A stretch of DNA of 64,000 nt from DASQZK01 sp963809925 (GCA_963809925.1 CAWELH010000010.1:62001-126000); one strand, 5' to 3'. Shown: positions 46,158 through 55,339, counted from the stretch's first letter. Made by a program: numbers and translations. Notes: generated from the sequence alone by a model not told the origin.

Positions 46158-46193
46158 GAAAGGCGTTCTTTAAATCACTCTTTAATTCACCAG

Positions 46194-46317
46194 ACTTCGT
46201 CCTCCGAAGCTTCAGCGTAGGAGGACTTCGTCCTCCGAATCTTCATCGTAGGAAGACCGCGTCCTCCGAAGCTTCAGCGTAGGAGGACCTCGTCCTCCGA
46301 AGCTTCAGCGTAGGAGG
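46194..46317. repeat. Four tandem 31-bp repeats
   Basis: Units begin at 46194, 46225, 46256 and 46287, exactly 31 bp apart. Each contains GTCCTCC and GGAGGAC arms around GAAGCTTC; the second unit differs at four positions or fewer. There are no spacers, so it is not a CRISPR array. Confidence 0.95.
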
Positions 46318-46369
46318 ACCTAATATTTACGAACTAGAGTTGAAATACAAACATAAAAACTATATTATC

Positions 46370-46738
46370 ATGCTGGGATTAAGGACAACCATATACAAAG
46401 TCGGAGACATCGATAGGGCAAAGGAATGGTATGCAGCTGCCTTCAAAGTGAAACCTTATTTTGATGAACCGTTCTATGTCGGATTCAACATCGGCGGTTA
46501 TGAGCTGGGGCTGCAACCGGAAGAACACCCCACTACGGCTAAGACCGAAAGTGTAGTTGCCTACTGGGGGGTGGAAGATATTGACAAGGAATATCAGCGG
46601 CTACTTGCCTTTGGTGCTGCTGCCTATGAGGAACCTGCAAACGTTGGAGGAGAGATTATGACTGCAACACTGAAAGATCCATGGGGAAACATCATCGGCT
46701 TGATTTATAATCCCGAATTTCAGATACCGGAGGGATAG
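46370..46738 (+). CDS. VOC family protein
   Basis: The frame opens at 46340, but MLGLRTTIYKV at 46370 fits the family start, giving 122 residues. TIYKVGDIDRAKEWYAAAF and the final TATLKDPWGNIIGLIYNPEF mark a glyoxalase/dioxygenase-fold protein of unknown substrate. It stands alone between repeat DNA and the convergent polyol operon. A REP-like AGCTTGCGCC element (46897-46966) lies beyond it. Confidence 0.83.
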   Translation: MLGLRTTIYKVGDIDRAKEWYAAAFKVKPYFDEPFYVGFNIGGYELGLQPEEHPTTAKTESVVAYWGVEDIDKEYQRLLAFGAAAYEEPANVGGEIMTATLKDPWGNIIGLIYNPEFQIPEG

Positions 46739-46965
46739 CACATTACAGGAGATAAAAAAGCGTTTGTCTCCCAATGTCACCTCTGTTCATCCGATCAAAA
46801 AATTATCAAATATTTAATATCGATTTTCGAAAAAAGAATCCAAACATATAGAATTTCCTGCCAGGAAACCTTTTTTCATGCTTAAACTCACCCCACCGCT
46901 TCCGCTGTAGCTTGCGCCACCTCTAAAGCTAAAGCGGCAAGCTGTAAGCGAAGGCAGATCACCTC

Positions 46966-48228
46966 TTAAATCCCCTTTCCATTCTCCAGCATATATTTCT
47001 CAGCTTCAACATTCCACAGCCCGCCGTTTAACTTTACGAGCCTGTCAAGATCGGCGAAGAACGGATCGCTGCTTCCAAGCCGTTCAAAATCATCGATAGC
47101 TGTGAGGGGCAGACTGATATTCGTATAAATGAGTTTTTTTCCTCCAGGTATATGAGGCAGATTTTTGGTGGTTTCGATCACCGCATCGAGGCCTCCGATG
47201 TGCGTGACCATACCGGCAGGATTGATGCTTCCCTCAGCCATCATGGCCAGAGCTTCCTTCATATCAGAAGTGTTTCCGCCGCTGGTACCGGTTATGTGTG
47301 AGAATGAATAATGGACGTTGTAGAAGTTAAGCTCTGCACTGAATTCCGGGTTCGCAGGTCCGGCGAAGAAGTTCATACAGCCGTCAAATCCGAGGATGGC
47401 ATCAGCTGTTTCAACAACCTGTTTCACCGGTGCGAATACGAATACATCATCGTATCCGGAACCATTTGTAAGTGAACGCAGATATACGGCCGGGTCGTCA
47501 TACTCCGAAGTATTTACATACAATAATTTAATCCCGTGCTTCTTGGCCTCAGCAGGAGAATGAAGTTTCGCTGCTCTATCGAGTCTTGCCTGGTCAATAT
47601 CCGTAACAACCATCACCGAAGGCCTGAGGTCATTATGAATGGCATAGTCGATAGCTGCCAGGCCCATTGGTCCCACACCTGCAAGAATGGCCACAGAGCC
47701 TCCCCGTTTAATGCCCATCTGATGAACATAAGATCCGTAGGAGGTATGATAACTTGCATGAAATGCGCCCACGACACACGACATCGGTTCCGAAAGGGAA
47801 GCAAGAAAGAATGCGTCACCATGGTAAGGCAGGAGGCAGTTCATTTCCATCACTTCATTTGGAATGATGATATGTGTTGCATCGCCGCCGATCCAGCGGA
47901 ACGAATAGCCCGGTGCGTCAAGGCTCCCTTTATAGTTGAGAGCGGGCTGTATGCTGAACTTTTGTCCGGGCTTGAATTCTTTTTCCCATTTTTTACCTAC
48001 CTTAAGGATCACCCCGCTGAATTCATGCCCAACCATGGTAGGATTTACATGAATATCGTTGGGAACTCTTTTATGATCGGCACCCTGCTTGGCAGCTTTA
48101 TAGGTTGACATACAGATGCTGTCTGAAATAACCTGTGCAAGGATCTCATCATTCTTCATTTCAGGGAGATCGAATTCTTCAAGTCTCAGATCATCCTTTC
48201 CATATATGCGAACGGCTTTGGTCTTCAT
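46966..48228 (-). CDS. Zn-binding MDR dehydrogenase, L-sorbose-1-phosphate reductase (SorE)-like
   Basis: The 420-residue protein is longer than usual MDR enzymes. It has the MDR start (MKTKAVRIYGKDDLRLEEFDLPE), VGHEFSGVI, LPYHGDAFFLASLSEPM, and VTHIGGLDAVIETTKNLPHIPGGKKLIY, the pattern I recall from enterobacterial SorE. SorE reduces L-sorbose 1-phosphate to glucitol 6-phosphate. The first cysteine ligand (SICMST) is atypical for Zn alcohol dehydrogenases but shared by SorE. It lies 21 nt after the aldolase-SDR gene, whose SDR half resembles glucitol-6-phosphate dehydrogenase, so the two steps would be consecutive. Confidence 0.78.
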   Translation of the reverse strand: MKTKAVRIYGKDDLRLEEFDLPEMKNDEILAQVISDSICMSTYKAAKQGADHKRVPNDIHVNPTMVGHEFSGVILKVGKKWEKEFKPGQKFSIQPALNYKGSLDAPGYSFRWIGGDATHIIIPNEVMEMNCLLPYHGDAFFLASLSEPMSCVVGAFHASYHTSYGSYVHQMGIKRGGSVAILAGVGPMGLAAIDYAIHNDLRPSVMVVTDIDQARLDRAAKLHSPAEAKKHGIKLLYVNTSEYDDPAVYLRSLTNGSGYDDVFVFAPVKQVVETADAILGFDGCMNFFAGPANPEFSAELNFYNVHYSFSHITGTSGGNTSDMKEALAMMAEGSINPAGMVTHIGGLDAVIETTKNLPHIPGGKKLIYTNISLPLTAIDDFERLGSSDPFFADLDRLVKLNGGLWNVEAEKYMLENGKGI

Positions 48229-48249
48229 AGTGATAATTCTCTTTCTTAA

Positions 48250-50220
48250 TTAGTTTAACATGATTTGTCCGCCGGTTACAGGGATGGCCTGTCCGGTTTC
48301 GTATTTCTGATCGATGATGTAGTAAACGGCCTTCATCACATCCTCAGTACGGCATCCGCGATCTAGCGGCACCTGGCTTTCGTAAAAACGCTTTACATCT
48401 TCGATTGTTTTTGCTCCGGGAACTTTTCCTGCTCCCAGGTATTGTACAAAGAGCCCGTTTCGGGGATCCGACCAGAGTGGTCCCTCAAAGAAATTTCCAG
48501 GACATATGGCGTTAACTTTAATATTGAACGGAGCAAGTTCCAGTGCGAACGACTGTGTTAGGCCAATACCGCCAAACTTCCCTCCAGAATATGCAAAGTT
48601 ACGGTTGCTGCCTTTCAGTCCCGATTTTGAATTGATCTGGATAATGTCGCTGTAATGATCCTGCTTGCACGTATGTTGAAGTTTCATCACTGCTGACACA
48701 TATTTTACACCAAGAAAATAGGCTTCATAATTAACCATGGTCATGGTTCTAAACGTCTCAGGTTCCATTTCCTCTAGCCCGCCGGCACGCAGTATCCCTG
48801 CATTAGAGATATAGACATCGATACCTCCAAACTGTTGTACCGTTCTGGCGATAAGATTCTTCACTGAATCTGACCTGGACACGTCCGTGGCTACAAATAC
48901 GGCTTCGTTTTTCCCAGTCTTCTCTTTGAGGATTTGTGTAGTGGCACGTCCGGTTTCTTCATTCAGATCAGCCACAACAACATTTGCTCTGTCGGAGGCG
49001 AGGGTAGTCGCAATTCCGGCTCCAAATCCCTGTGCGCCACCGGTTACAATACATACTTTCTGTTCAACCAATCCTCGTGATGCAGCACCCTTGGATATCA
49101 TCCGGCGGTAGTTTTCCACCTCCCAGTTATCGATAAAGGCGATATCTTCTTCCCCGAGAAAATGGGGTCCGCCAAAATTCTCTGAATAGTAACTGATTTT
49201 CAGCAGGTCCTCATAAACATCGAGGGCGATCTCCGCAGCTTCAGCCGTATCTTCAACCGCCAAAACGCCATAGTTCCTTATCATGATAATCCTCGGAGTG
49301 TGCCCGTTTTTTTTCACAAAAGCGGGTAACTGACGTTTCAAATCTTCGATAATTGATGCAGGGGAGGAATCATCTTCAATATAAAGATAATCTCCTTTGC
49401 AGTAAACGATAATATCAGGCGTAAAAGGCAAGGCAGCTTTTGAGAAATGTTTACGGTCGGGATAAAAATGCATGTGTAACTGTGAATGGCGCAACCTGAC
49501 AATCTTTGGTTGATCCTCCGAGAGAATCATACGTATTGCAGGCAGAAATTCAGTGATATTGTCATTTACATCAAGATCATCAAATTCGGATTTTTCCTTG
49601 TATTTTCCTGATATGGTGTTCGTAATGTGTTCGTAAAGACTTCTGATCTCCTCCGTCGTGTCAGCACTGACAAACACTCCGTGATTTTCGAGAAAGATTA
49701 GTTTTGGATCACGACCGAATTTTTCACGGTACGGAACCATTGCAGCCTGAACCTTTTTAAAAAGCTCATAACCAGGAGCATAAGGGATATACATAGCCTC
49801 ATCACCAAAGAACTCACGAGTTTTCTCCCTGGCCTGGTTGGCGCAGGTCAGTGAATTGGTCACTGTTGGGTGCATGTGAACTACAAATGCATATTCAATC
49901 AATTCGTGAAAGGAGGATTCCACCGAAGGCCGTTTCTGTTTTTCAGGGTAAACATTTGCGCCAATGAGATCTGCTTTTACCTCGATTTCCCTTTTTTGCA
50001 GATCCGTGCTGTAAACTTTCGAACCGGTGACTTTTACTTTTGCCCTGTCAAGTACGGCAAAGCCTTCTTCATCGATAGTTGCAAGCGCTGCTCCGCTGGC
50101 CTTGACCCATAAATGTTTTTCTGTCTTATATGATGTATTTCCACCACCGGCAAGGGTAAAGTCTTTTTGTTTTCCATAGAAACGGGAAATCTCAATGAGA
50201 TCCCGGATTGAATTCTCCAT
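48250..50220 (-). CDS. Bifunctional class II aldolase / short-chain dehydrogenase
   Basis: The 656-residue fusion has a class II (RhaD/FucA-like) aldolase domain in the first 370 residues (TLAGGGNTSYK, SSFHELIEYAFVVHMHPT with metal histidines, FLENHGVF) and an SDR domain from about 385 (TGGAQGFGAG cofactor loop; Y544-x3-K548 in YSGGK). The SDR half has IIQINSKSGLKGS and TGQAIPVTGGQ, close to glucitol-6-phosphate 2-dehydrogenase (SrlD). A metal-dependent aldol cleavage plus NAD-linked oxidation of a sugar or polyol phosphate is expected. 189 bp separate it from the PHP gene upstream, so it may have its own promoter. Confidence 0.85.
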   Translation of the reverse strand: MENSIRDLIEISRFYGKQKDFTLAGGGNTSYKTEKHLWVKASGAALATIDEEGFAVLDRAKVKVTGSKVYSTDLQKREIEVKADLIGANVYPEKQKRPSVESSFHELIEYAFVVHMHPTVTNSLTCANQAREKTREFFGDEAMYIPYAPGYELFKKVQAAMVPYREKFGRDPKLIFLENHGVFVSADTTEEIRSLYEHITNTISGKYKEKSEFDDLDVNDNITEFLPAIRMILSEDQPKIVRLRHSQLHMHFYPDRKHFSKAALPFTPDIIVYCKGDYLYIEDDSSPASIIEDLKRQLPAFVKKNGHTPRIIMIRNYGVLAVEDTAEAAEIALDVYEDLLKISYYSENFGGPHFLGEEDIAFIDNWEVENYRRMISKGAASRGLVEQKVCIVTGGAQGFGAGIATTLASDRANVVVADLNEETGRATTQILKEKTGKNEAVFVATDVSRSDSVKNLIARTVQQFGGIDVYISNAGILRAGGLEEMEPETFRTMTMVNYEAYFLGVKYVSAVMKLQHTCKQDHYSDIIQINSKSGLKGSNRNFAYSGGKFGGIGLTQSFALELAPFNIKVNAICPGNFFEGPLWSDPRNGLFVQYLGAGKVPGAKTIEDVKRFYESQVPLDRGCRTEDVMKAVYYIIDQKYETGQAIPVTGGQIMLN

Positions 50221-50409
50221 TTTTTCAGTTTTATCAATTGTTGTTGGTATATATGTGTTGGTAAAAAGCCAGGGGCTAAGCCTCGTTTTCCGTATGCGAA
50301 GTTAACAGAAACAGACGAAAAACCTTAGAGATACACGAAGAAAGACCGGAGTATTTGCCTGGTATTGTTTTGGCAGATTCCACATCGAGATTTTCGGGAA
50401 CAGGCCGGA

Positions 50410-51645
50410 TTAGTTGAACAGAAAATATTCGATCACGGCATTGCCGAGTTCAATAAATTCATCCCTGTTATTTAGCCTGGGCTTTCCATTCCGCTCGATA
50501 TAGCCTTCTTCTCCACGTGATCTAAGGTACTGATGTGCTGCAATAACACAGGCTCCTTCAAAATTGATGCGTTTCATTTCCTCATCGAGGTCTACACCCC
50601 CTCTGGTTGTGATCCGAAGAGGGATAAGTTCCGGCGTATTGTGCTCAGTACCAAAGGTTATCACAAAGTTCCTGTCGCTGAAGAAAGTCACAAATTCCTT
50701 AAGATTGGAGAAATTATTCCTTCCTGGTATGAGTTCCAGGGAGTAGATGTTCCTGCCGGTAAGCTCATGGAATAATTGTTCCATATCCTCCTCGTACTCG
50801 GTATAATTACCCGATTTATCATCGAGCAGAACAGGGTAGGTGGGGATGCCTCCGGCTTCGGTTATGATCTTAACCACATCATCGAGGTCCAGAAAGGCTT
50901 TTGGATCCTCCTTAACAAACGCAACACCCCCCGTTTTTAAAAGTTGATTTCGGATCTCTCCTTCTAGGGCAGCAGCATGATTAATATTCACCATCGAATC
51001 TTTCCCGCCGTACAATAGGTTAAGTTTTTCCTTTCGCTCATTTTCCAGTGTATATTTTTCAAATATCTTTATTCTTATCACACGGGCTATATGTCGCTCT
51101 CGCACCATACCTTTCGTATACTTTTCGAGAATTTCATCATAATCCAGGGACAATTCAGGATCAACCGTTTGCAAATGAGCAGAAGCCAGTTCGACCATCT
51201 TCCTGGTCTGGTTTAAACTTTCAAACCTTACATTATCCAGTTTCCTGAGGGCATTACCTTCCAGGCTTACAGGAAAATCAAGTCCCTTGCCACTAAAATA
51301 GGTACGTCCGGGATTTGTCGGGTCATTTACCCTGATCCCGTTTTTTTGTTCCTCCTTTAGAAGTCCCATGAATTCGATATTGAACATGGGGAATAATTTA
51401 TACTCCATGGCAAGATCCTGAAATTCTTCATACCCGGCCATGGTATAAAAGTCGTTTATACCAAGTACCTTAACCTGTTCTTCCCTGGCCATATCGAAAA
51501 CCTGCCGCAGATCACGAAAGGCGCTGAATGAATATGGGGTATGAAAGTGTCCGTTTACTTCATGAACAACATTGCTTCCGTTTTTGCTGTACCAATCCAG
51601 GATTTCCGCTGTTCCCGGGAATTCTTTAAATGCGTTTCTTGCCAT
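50410..51645 (-). CDS. PHP-domain protein of unknown substrate
   Basis: The 411-residue protein has PHP-type metal-binding motifs: VNGHFHTPYSFSAF near residue 31, NIEFMG near 88 (His/Glu motif) and FGTEHNTPE near 340. PHP proteins are metal-dependent phosphoesterases or related hydrolases. A long middle helical part (about 130-255) is not typical of small PHP phosphatases. It lies 16 nt from the AKR gene in the polyol operon, so a phosphate ester of a sugar or polyol could be the substrate. The exact family is not recognised. Confidence 0.75.
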   Translation of the reverse strand: MARNAFKEFPGTAEILDWYSKNGSNVVHEVNGHFHTPYSFSAFRDLRQVFDMAREEQVKVLGINDFYTMAGYEEFQDLAMEYKLFPMFNIEFMGLLKEEQKNGIRVNDPTNPGRTYFSGKGLDFPVSLEGNALRKLDNVRFESLNQTRKMVELASAHLQTVDPELSLDYDEILEKYTKGMVRERHIARVIRIKIFEKYTLENERKEKLNLLYGGKDSMVNINHAAALEGEIRNQLLKTGGVAFVKEDPKAFLDLDDVVKIITEAGGIPTYPVLLDDKSGNYTEYEEDMEQLFHELTGRNIYSLELIPGRNNFSNLKEFVTFFSDRNFVITFGTEHNTPELIPLRITTRGGVDLDEEMKRINFEGACVIAAHQYLRSRGEEGYIERNGKPRLNNRDEFIELGNAVIEYFLFN

Positions 51646-51661
51646 AATAAAAATTTGGAGA

Positions 51662-52642
51662 TTAGAGTTGGTTTAGTTTTGTATTGATGAGTTGAATTTC
51701 TTCCTTAGAAAGTTCCAGATTAAGTGCACTTACGTTGTCGGTGACCTGTTTTGCATTTCTGGCGCCCACCAGGGCAGCCGTGATGCCTGGCTGCGAAAGG
51801 GTCCACTTTATCACCAATTGTGCCAGGGTGGCATGATTTGCATCGGCAATCGGCTTTATTTCCTGAAGGAAGGCATTTATTTTAGTGATATTATCTTTCT
51901 TAAAATGTGTTGACCCGGCGCGATTGTCACCCTCCTTAAATTTATGATCAGGTGAAAATTTTCCCGTGAGAAGTCCACGCTGCATAGGACTATATGCCAA
52001 TATGGATTTATGGTTACTGATACAGTAAGGTACCAGCTGATTTTCTATTTTTCTCCGCAACATATTATAAGGTACCTGGTCGGAACAAAGGTCTATAGTT
52101 TGAAGTGCTTTTTCGAACTGTACGGCATCAAAATTGCATACACCGGCAGCCCTTATTTTTCCCTGTTCAAGCAGGATTTCGAGTGCTTCCATGGTCTCAT
52201 CAACCGGCGTTCCTGGATCGGGCCAGTGCAGCTGGTAAAGGTCAATATAATCGGTTCCGAGCCGACGGAGGCTGTTTTCACACTCCTCAATGATTGACCT
52301 TCTGTTGGCGAGATGAAAAATATCGGTGGTTCTGCCTTGTGCATCCTGTGCCGACATATGATAAACGCCACCTTTGCCACCCCAGACAAGGCCAAATTTG
52401 GTCAGAATTTCCACTTTGTCTCGTCTTCCTTGAATGGCTTCACCCACCAGTTCCTCACTTCTCCCAAAACCGTAAACCGGAGCCGTATCGATAGTTGAAA
52501 TCCCGTGATGGAGGGATTTATGTATAGCCTGAATGGCGTCTTTCTTCTCGGCACCACCCCACATAGTACCACCAATGGCCCATGCGCCGAATACGATGGG
52601 AGTAATTTTTACATCAGTAGATCCTAGCTTACGGTATTCCAT
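51662..52642 (-). CDS. Aldo/keto reductase
   Basis: The 326-residue protein has the AKR (beta/alpha)8 barrel and catalytic tetrad: D52, Y57 (DTAPVYG), K82 (LTKFGL) and H139 (DLYQLHW). GAWAIGG near residue 19 and a C-terminal GARNAKQV cofactor loop resemble the IolS/YajO group. It reduces an aldehyde or ketone sugar with NADPH. It lies inside the minus-strand polyol operon, 15 nt before the HAD phosphatase stop region upstream and 16 nt before the PHP gene. Confidence 0.93.
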   Translation of the reverse strand: MEYRKLGSTDVKITPIVFGAWAIGGTMWGGAEKKDAIQAIHKSLHHGISTIDTAPVYGFGRSEELVGEAIQGRRDKVEILTKFGLVWGGKGGVYHMSAQDAQGRTTDIFHLANRRSIIEECENSLRRLGTDYIDLYQLHWPDPGTPVDETMEALEILLEQGKIRAAGVCNFDAVQFEKALQTIDLCSDQVPYNMLRRKIENQLVPYCISNHKSILAYSPMQRGLLTGKFSPDHKFKEGDNRAGSTHFKKDNITKINAFLQEIKPIADANHATLAQLVIKWTLSQPGITAALVGARNAKQVTDNVSALNLELSKEEIQLINTKLNQL

Positions 52643-52657
52643 TTTGTTTGTTTTTAA

Positions 52658-53308
52658 TCACCAGTTAAGACATTCAGGGGGAGCTTCTCCAAGGTTAGTA
52701 ACAATCCAGTCAGCTTCTTTCAGTTCATGGGCTGAAAAACTTGTTGTAAGGGCAAGACATTTGCAGCCGGCAGCTCTTGCGGCTCTGACCCCGCTCACTG
52801 CGTCTTCGACAACCAGGCATGCTGACGGATCGACGTTGAGCATATCCGCCGCTTTAAGGTATATTTCAGGATCAGGTTTACGGTTTTTTACTTCGAGACC
52901 GTTCACAAGTGCATTGAAGGTTTCTTCCTTCAAACCTGTTTCACGGAGGTTGATTTTCATTTTCACCTCATCGGCACTGGTGGCTATTGCCATTTTCAGG
53001 TTTCTTTCCGTGCAACGGCCAATAAATTCGTGAACGCCCGGTAGGGCCTGTAATTTTCCCTTCACCAATTTGTCGTAAATCCCATATGCTCTTGCTTTGT
53101 CCTCTTCCACCTTGAACGGGATGTTGTATTTTTCAGCTACACCTCCCAGGTACCGGTTTTCCCCCATTCCGGTGAATGGAGTGAAATCCTCCGGCTGGAC
53201 ATCAAATCCTTTTTCCCTGAACATCATTACACCTGCCTGGTTAATATACTTTTCAGAGTCAACCAGGACCCCGTCCATGTCAAACAGTACCGCTTTTATC
53301 TTCATCAA
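52658..53308 (-). CDS. HAD phosphatase, beta-phosphoglucomutase-like
   Basis: The 216-residue protein has the HAD IA motifs: DMDGVLVDSE with D10 and D12, SADEVKM (motif II region, TSA near 124), KPDPEIYL lysine near 167 and VVEDAVSGVRAA acidic motif near 183. A helical cap follows motif I. It is probably a sugar or polyol phosphatase (the 2-deoxyglucose-6-phosphatase group) or a mutase. It overlaps the HAD-IIA gene by 29 nt. With MtlD two genes upstream, mannitol-1-phosphate is one possible substrate. Confidence 0.88.
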   Translation of the reverse strand: MMKIKAVLFDMDGVLVDSEKYINQAGVMMFREKGFDVQPEDFTPFTGMGENRYLGGVAEKYNIPFKVEEDKARAYGIYDKLVKGKLQALPGVHEFIGRCTERNLKMAIATSADEVKMKINLRETGLKEETFNALVNGLEVKNRKPDPEIYLKAADMLNVDPSACLVVEDAVSGVRAARAAGCKCLALTTSFSAHELKEADWIVTNLGEAPPECLNW

Positions 53309-54104
53309 TTCCTGTTTTAATAATGTCGATCACGCCGTTCAGGACATGATGAGGCTGATAGGCAAATGAGGTCATCGTCAGACGGTCTGTAATCCCGCTG
53401 AGTACAAGACAGGTGTCGATTTCTGATTCAATACCCGCAATGATATCGGTATCCATCCGATCTCCGATAATAATGCTTTCTTCACGTGTCAGACCAAGTT
53501 TTTTGAGCGCGATCCGCATCATCAGGGGATTGGGTTTACCCACAAAATAGGCACTTTTACCTGTTGCAAGTTCAATAGGTGCGATGAGAGCTTTGGTAGC
53601 AGGGACAATTCCATTCTCACCCGGGCCTGTTGTGTCAGGGTTCGTTCCAACCAATTTTGCACCCCTGATCACGAGATTTACCGCGTGTTCAATACGTTCG
53701 TAGCTGTATGAACGGGATTCACCCATGACAACATAATCAGGATCAACATTGTTCATGGTGTAGCCAACGTTATAAAGGGCATTAATGAGCCCGGCTTCAC
53801 CGATAATGTAAGCGCTTCCCTTTGGCCGCTGACTTGCCAGGAAGGCCGCAGTAGCAAGAGCGCTGGTGTAGAAATGACTGCGGTCAACTTCAATCCCCAG
53901 TCGGCTGAGTTTTTCCTGCAGTTCCTTTGGTGTACGTTCACTGGAATTCGTCAGGAAAATAAAGTTTTTCTTCTCGTCTTTCAACCATTGCACAAATTCC
54001 TTCACACCGGGCAAGAGACGATTCCCGTGATAGATCACTCCGTCCATGTCGCAAATAAAACCTTTTTTACTTTTTATTTTTTCTATGCTTCTTTTTTTGG
54101 TCAT
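53280..54104 (-). CDS. HAD-IIA phosphatase, NagD-like
   Basis: The 274-residue protein has CDMDGVIYHGN with D19 and D21, FLTNSSERTP (motif II), GKPNPLMM lysine near 195 and IIGDRMDTDIIAG, the HAD-IIA signature with its C2 cap. Such enzymes hydrolyse small phosphate esters (nucleotides, phosphoglycolate, sugar phosphates). It lies 6 nt after mtlD and overlaps the next HAD gene, so it is in the polyol operon. Confidence 0.9.
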   Translation of the reverse strand: MTKKRSIEKIKSKKGFICDMDGVIYHGNRLLPGVKEFVQWLKDEKKNFIFLTNSSERTPKELQEKLSRLGIEVDRSHFYTSALATAAFLASQRPKGSAYIIGEAGLINALYNVGYTMNNVDPDYVVMGESRSYSYERIEHAVNLVIRGAKLVGTNPDTTGPGENGIVPATKALIAPIELATGKSAYFVGKPNPLMMRIALKKLGLTREESIIIGDRMDTDIIAGIESEIDTCLVLSGITDRLTMTSFAYQPHHVLNGVIDIIKTGIDEDKSGTV

Positions 54105-54110
54105 CCGGAA

Positions 54111-55322
54111 TTATTTATGATTAGCGTTTATGGTAAATTCAAGGCAGGAAGCCAGATTGTAAATATCTGAGAATTCCAGGGGTTCAAAATTACAATGAAA
54201 TTGAAGGATTTCTGTTATGTTGCGGTTAAATTTATGTAAAAAGGACTCGTCGGCAGGAAGTCTGTGTCCGTTTTCATCCCTGGCATCGAAATAGATACCG
54301 GAAATCAGCGCTTCCAGTATCCTTCTGTAGGACAGGCCATGGCAATAAGCCAGTTTTACAGCGGGAACCAACCTGTCGTAAGGTCCAAGCTTACGTTCCA
54401 GATCACAGCCAACCCTGAAAATCGTATCTCCAAGGCTGCGGTTACCAAAACGCCGGAGCAAATCATCGATGTGTTCTTCAAGCATTTCAATCGTGAATTC
54501 ATACGGATAGGACAGGAGCAAGGCTTCAGCTGATTCGTGCATTGCCTCAAAAACAGCCGATTTGATCTCATTGTCTTCCAACGCTTCCCAGGTATAGGTA
54601 AGTGAAGAATTTTTTATAAAACTGAAATATGCGAGCGCGGCATGACCCAGATTGTGGATATAAAGCTTGCGATCAACCCAGGCCTTTATATTGTCTTTGG
54701 GCTCCAGACCTTCGATGCCGGGAATGGGATTTTTAAAAGCCAGCTTGTCGAGGATGAGTATATTGTAAGCCTCGGCAAAAACGTCAAGCGGGTTTTCAAG
54801 CGGGTCTGTCGCTGTCATCAACGGAACCATTTTCCCGATGCTCGTTTCGACTAGTCCGATATAGCTGTCCATTGGAAAGTTTTTAGGCAAAATCTTCAGC
54901 ATCTGAGCCGATATCCATTCGGAGGCATCACGCATGTTTTCGGCAATAATGATGTCAAGTGGAGATTCGGGACGATGTATCTGCCTGGCGATAACGGCAC
55001 GTGCAAGTATTGGAATTGTGTCTTTCAGGCCTTTTTGTCCAACAGAAACTGCAAGGATTGCAGCGTTGGTGATCTCCTCAATAATCTGATCCGTTTCTTT
55101 CAGATGAACAGCCCTGATATGATTTACACGGATCTTTTTTTCTTCACGGTCCCGGATGATCACATCGTATGTCCCACGATGGTTGATCTCATCCACTACA
55201 TCACTGTTAATGTCAACAAACACGATCTCATAACCGCCCTGAGAAAAAAGTTGCGCGATAAAAGAACGACCGATCTTTCCTGCACCGAAGAGCACAAGTT
55301 TCCCTGTAGATTGTTGAGGCAT
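54111..55322 (-). CDS. mtlD: Mannitol-1-phosphate 5-dehydrogenase family
   Basis: The frame can be extended to a GTG at 55340, but ATG 55322 (MPQQSTGKLVLFGAGKIG) fits the family and lies just behind the predicted promoter; it gives 403 residues. FGAGKIGRSFIAQLF is the NAD-binding start, followed by VDINSDVVDEIN, ENMRDASEW and IHNLGHAALAY. It interconverts mannitol 1-phosphate and fructose 6-phosphate. It leads an operon with two HAD phosphatases, which allows mannitol synthesis as well as breakdown. Confidence 0.9.
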   Translation of the reverse strand: MPQQSTGKLVLFGAGKIGRSFIAQLFSQGGYEIVFVDINSDVVDEINHRGTYDVIIRDREEKKIRVNHIRAVHLKETDQIIEEITNAAILAVSVGQKGLKDTIPILARAVIARQIHRPESPLDIIIAENMRDASEWISAQMLKILPKNFPMDSYIGLVETSIGKMVPLMTATDPLENPLDVFAEAYNILILDKLAFKNPIPGIEGLEPKDNIKAWVDRKLYIHNLGHAALAYFSFIKNSSLTYTWEALEDNEIKSAVFEAMHESAEALLLSYPYEFTIEMLEEHIDDLLRRFGNRSLGDTIFRVGCDLERKLGPYDRLVPAVKLAYCHGLSYRRILEALISGIYFDARDENGHRLPADESFLHKFNRNITEILQFHCNFEPLEFSDIYNLASCLEFTINANHK

Positions 55323-55339
55323 ATCCAAAGAGTAATGCA

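Larger units (their letters stand above)
45369..46369. other. Gene-free kilobase made of mixed repeats
   Basis: No gene is supported. A 67-codon frame at 45445 merely reads an octamer array as a repeated QQLNNSTT peptide. The stretch holds purine octamers (about 45380-45403), copies of an AGCTTGCGCC...CGCTAAAG element (45437-45490, 45597-45640, 46008-46045), a 9-copy octamer array, another octamer array, a GGA-loop hairpin element and a 31-bp tandem repeat. A short unrelated stretch (about 45660-45960) shows nothing recognisable. Confidence 0.75.

Noticed and set aside
46091..46282. 63-residue ORF across the hairpin element and 31-bp repeats
   Set aside because: Entirely made of repeat DNA.
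46194..46317. Possible small CRISPR array
   Set aside because: The 31-bp units are contiguous with no spacers, and no cas gene is present.
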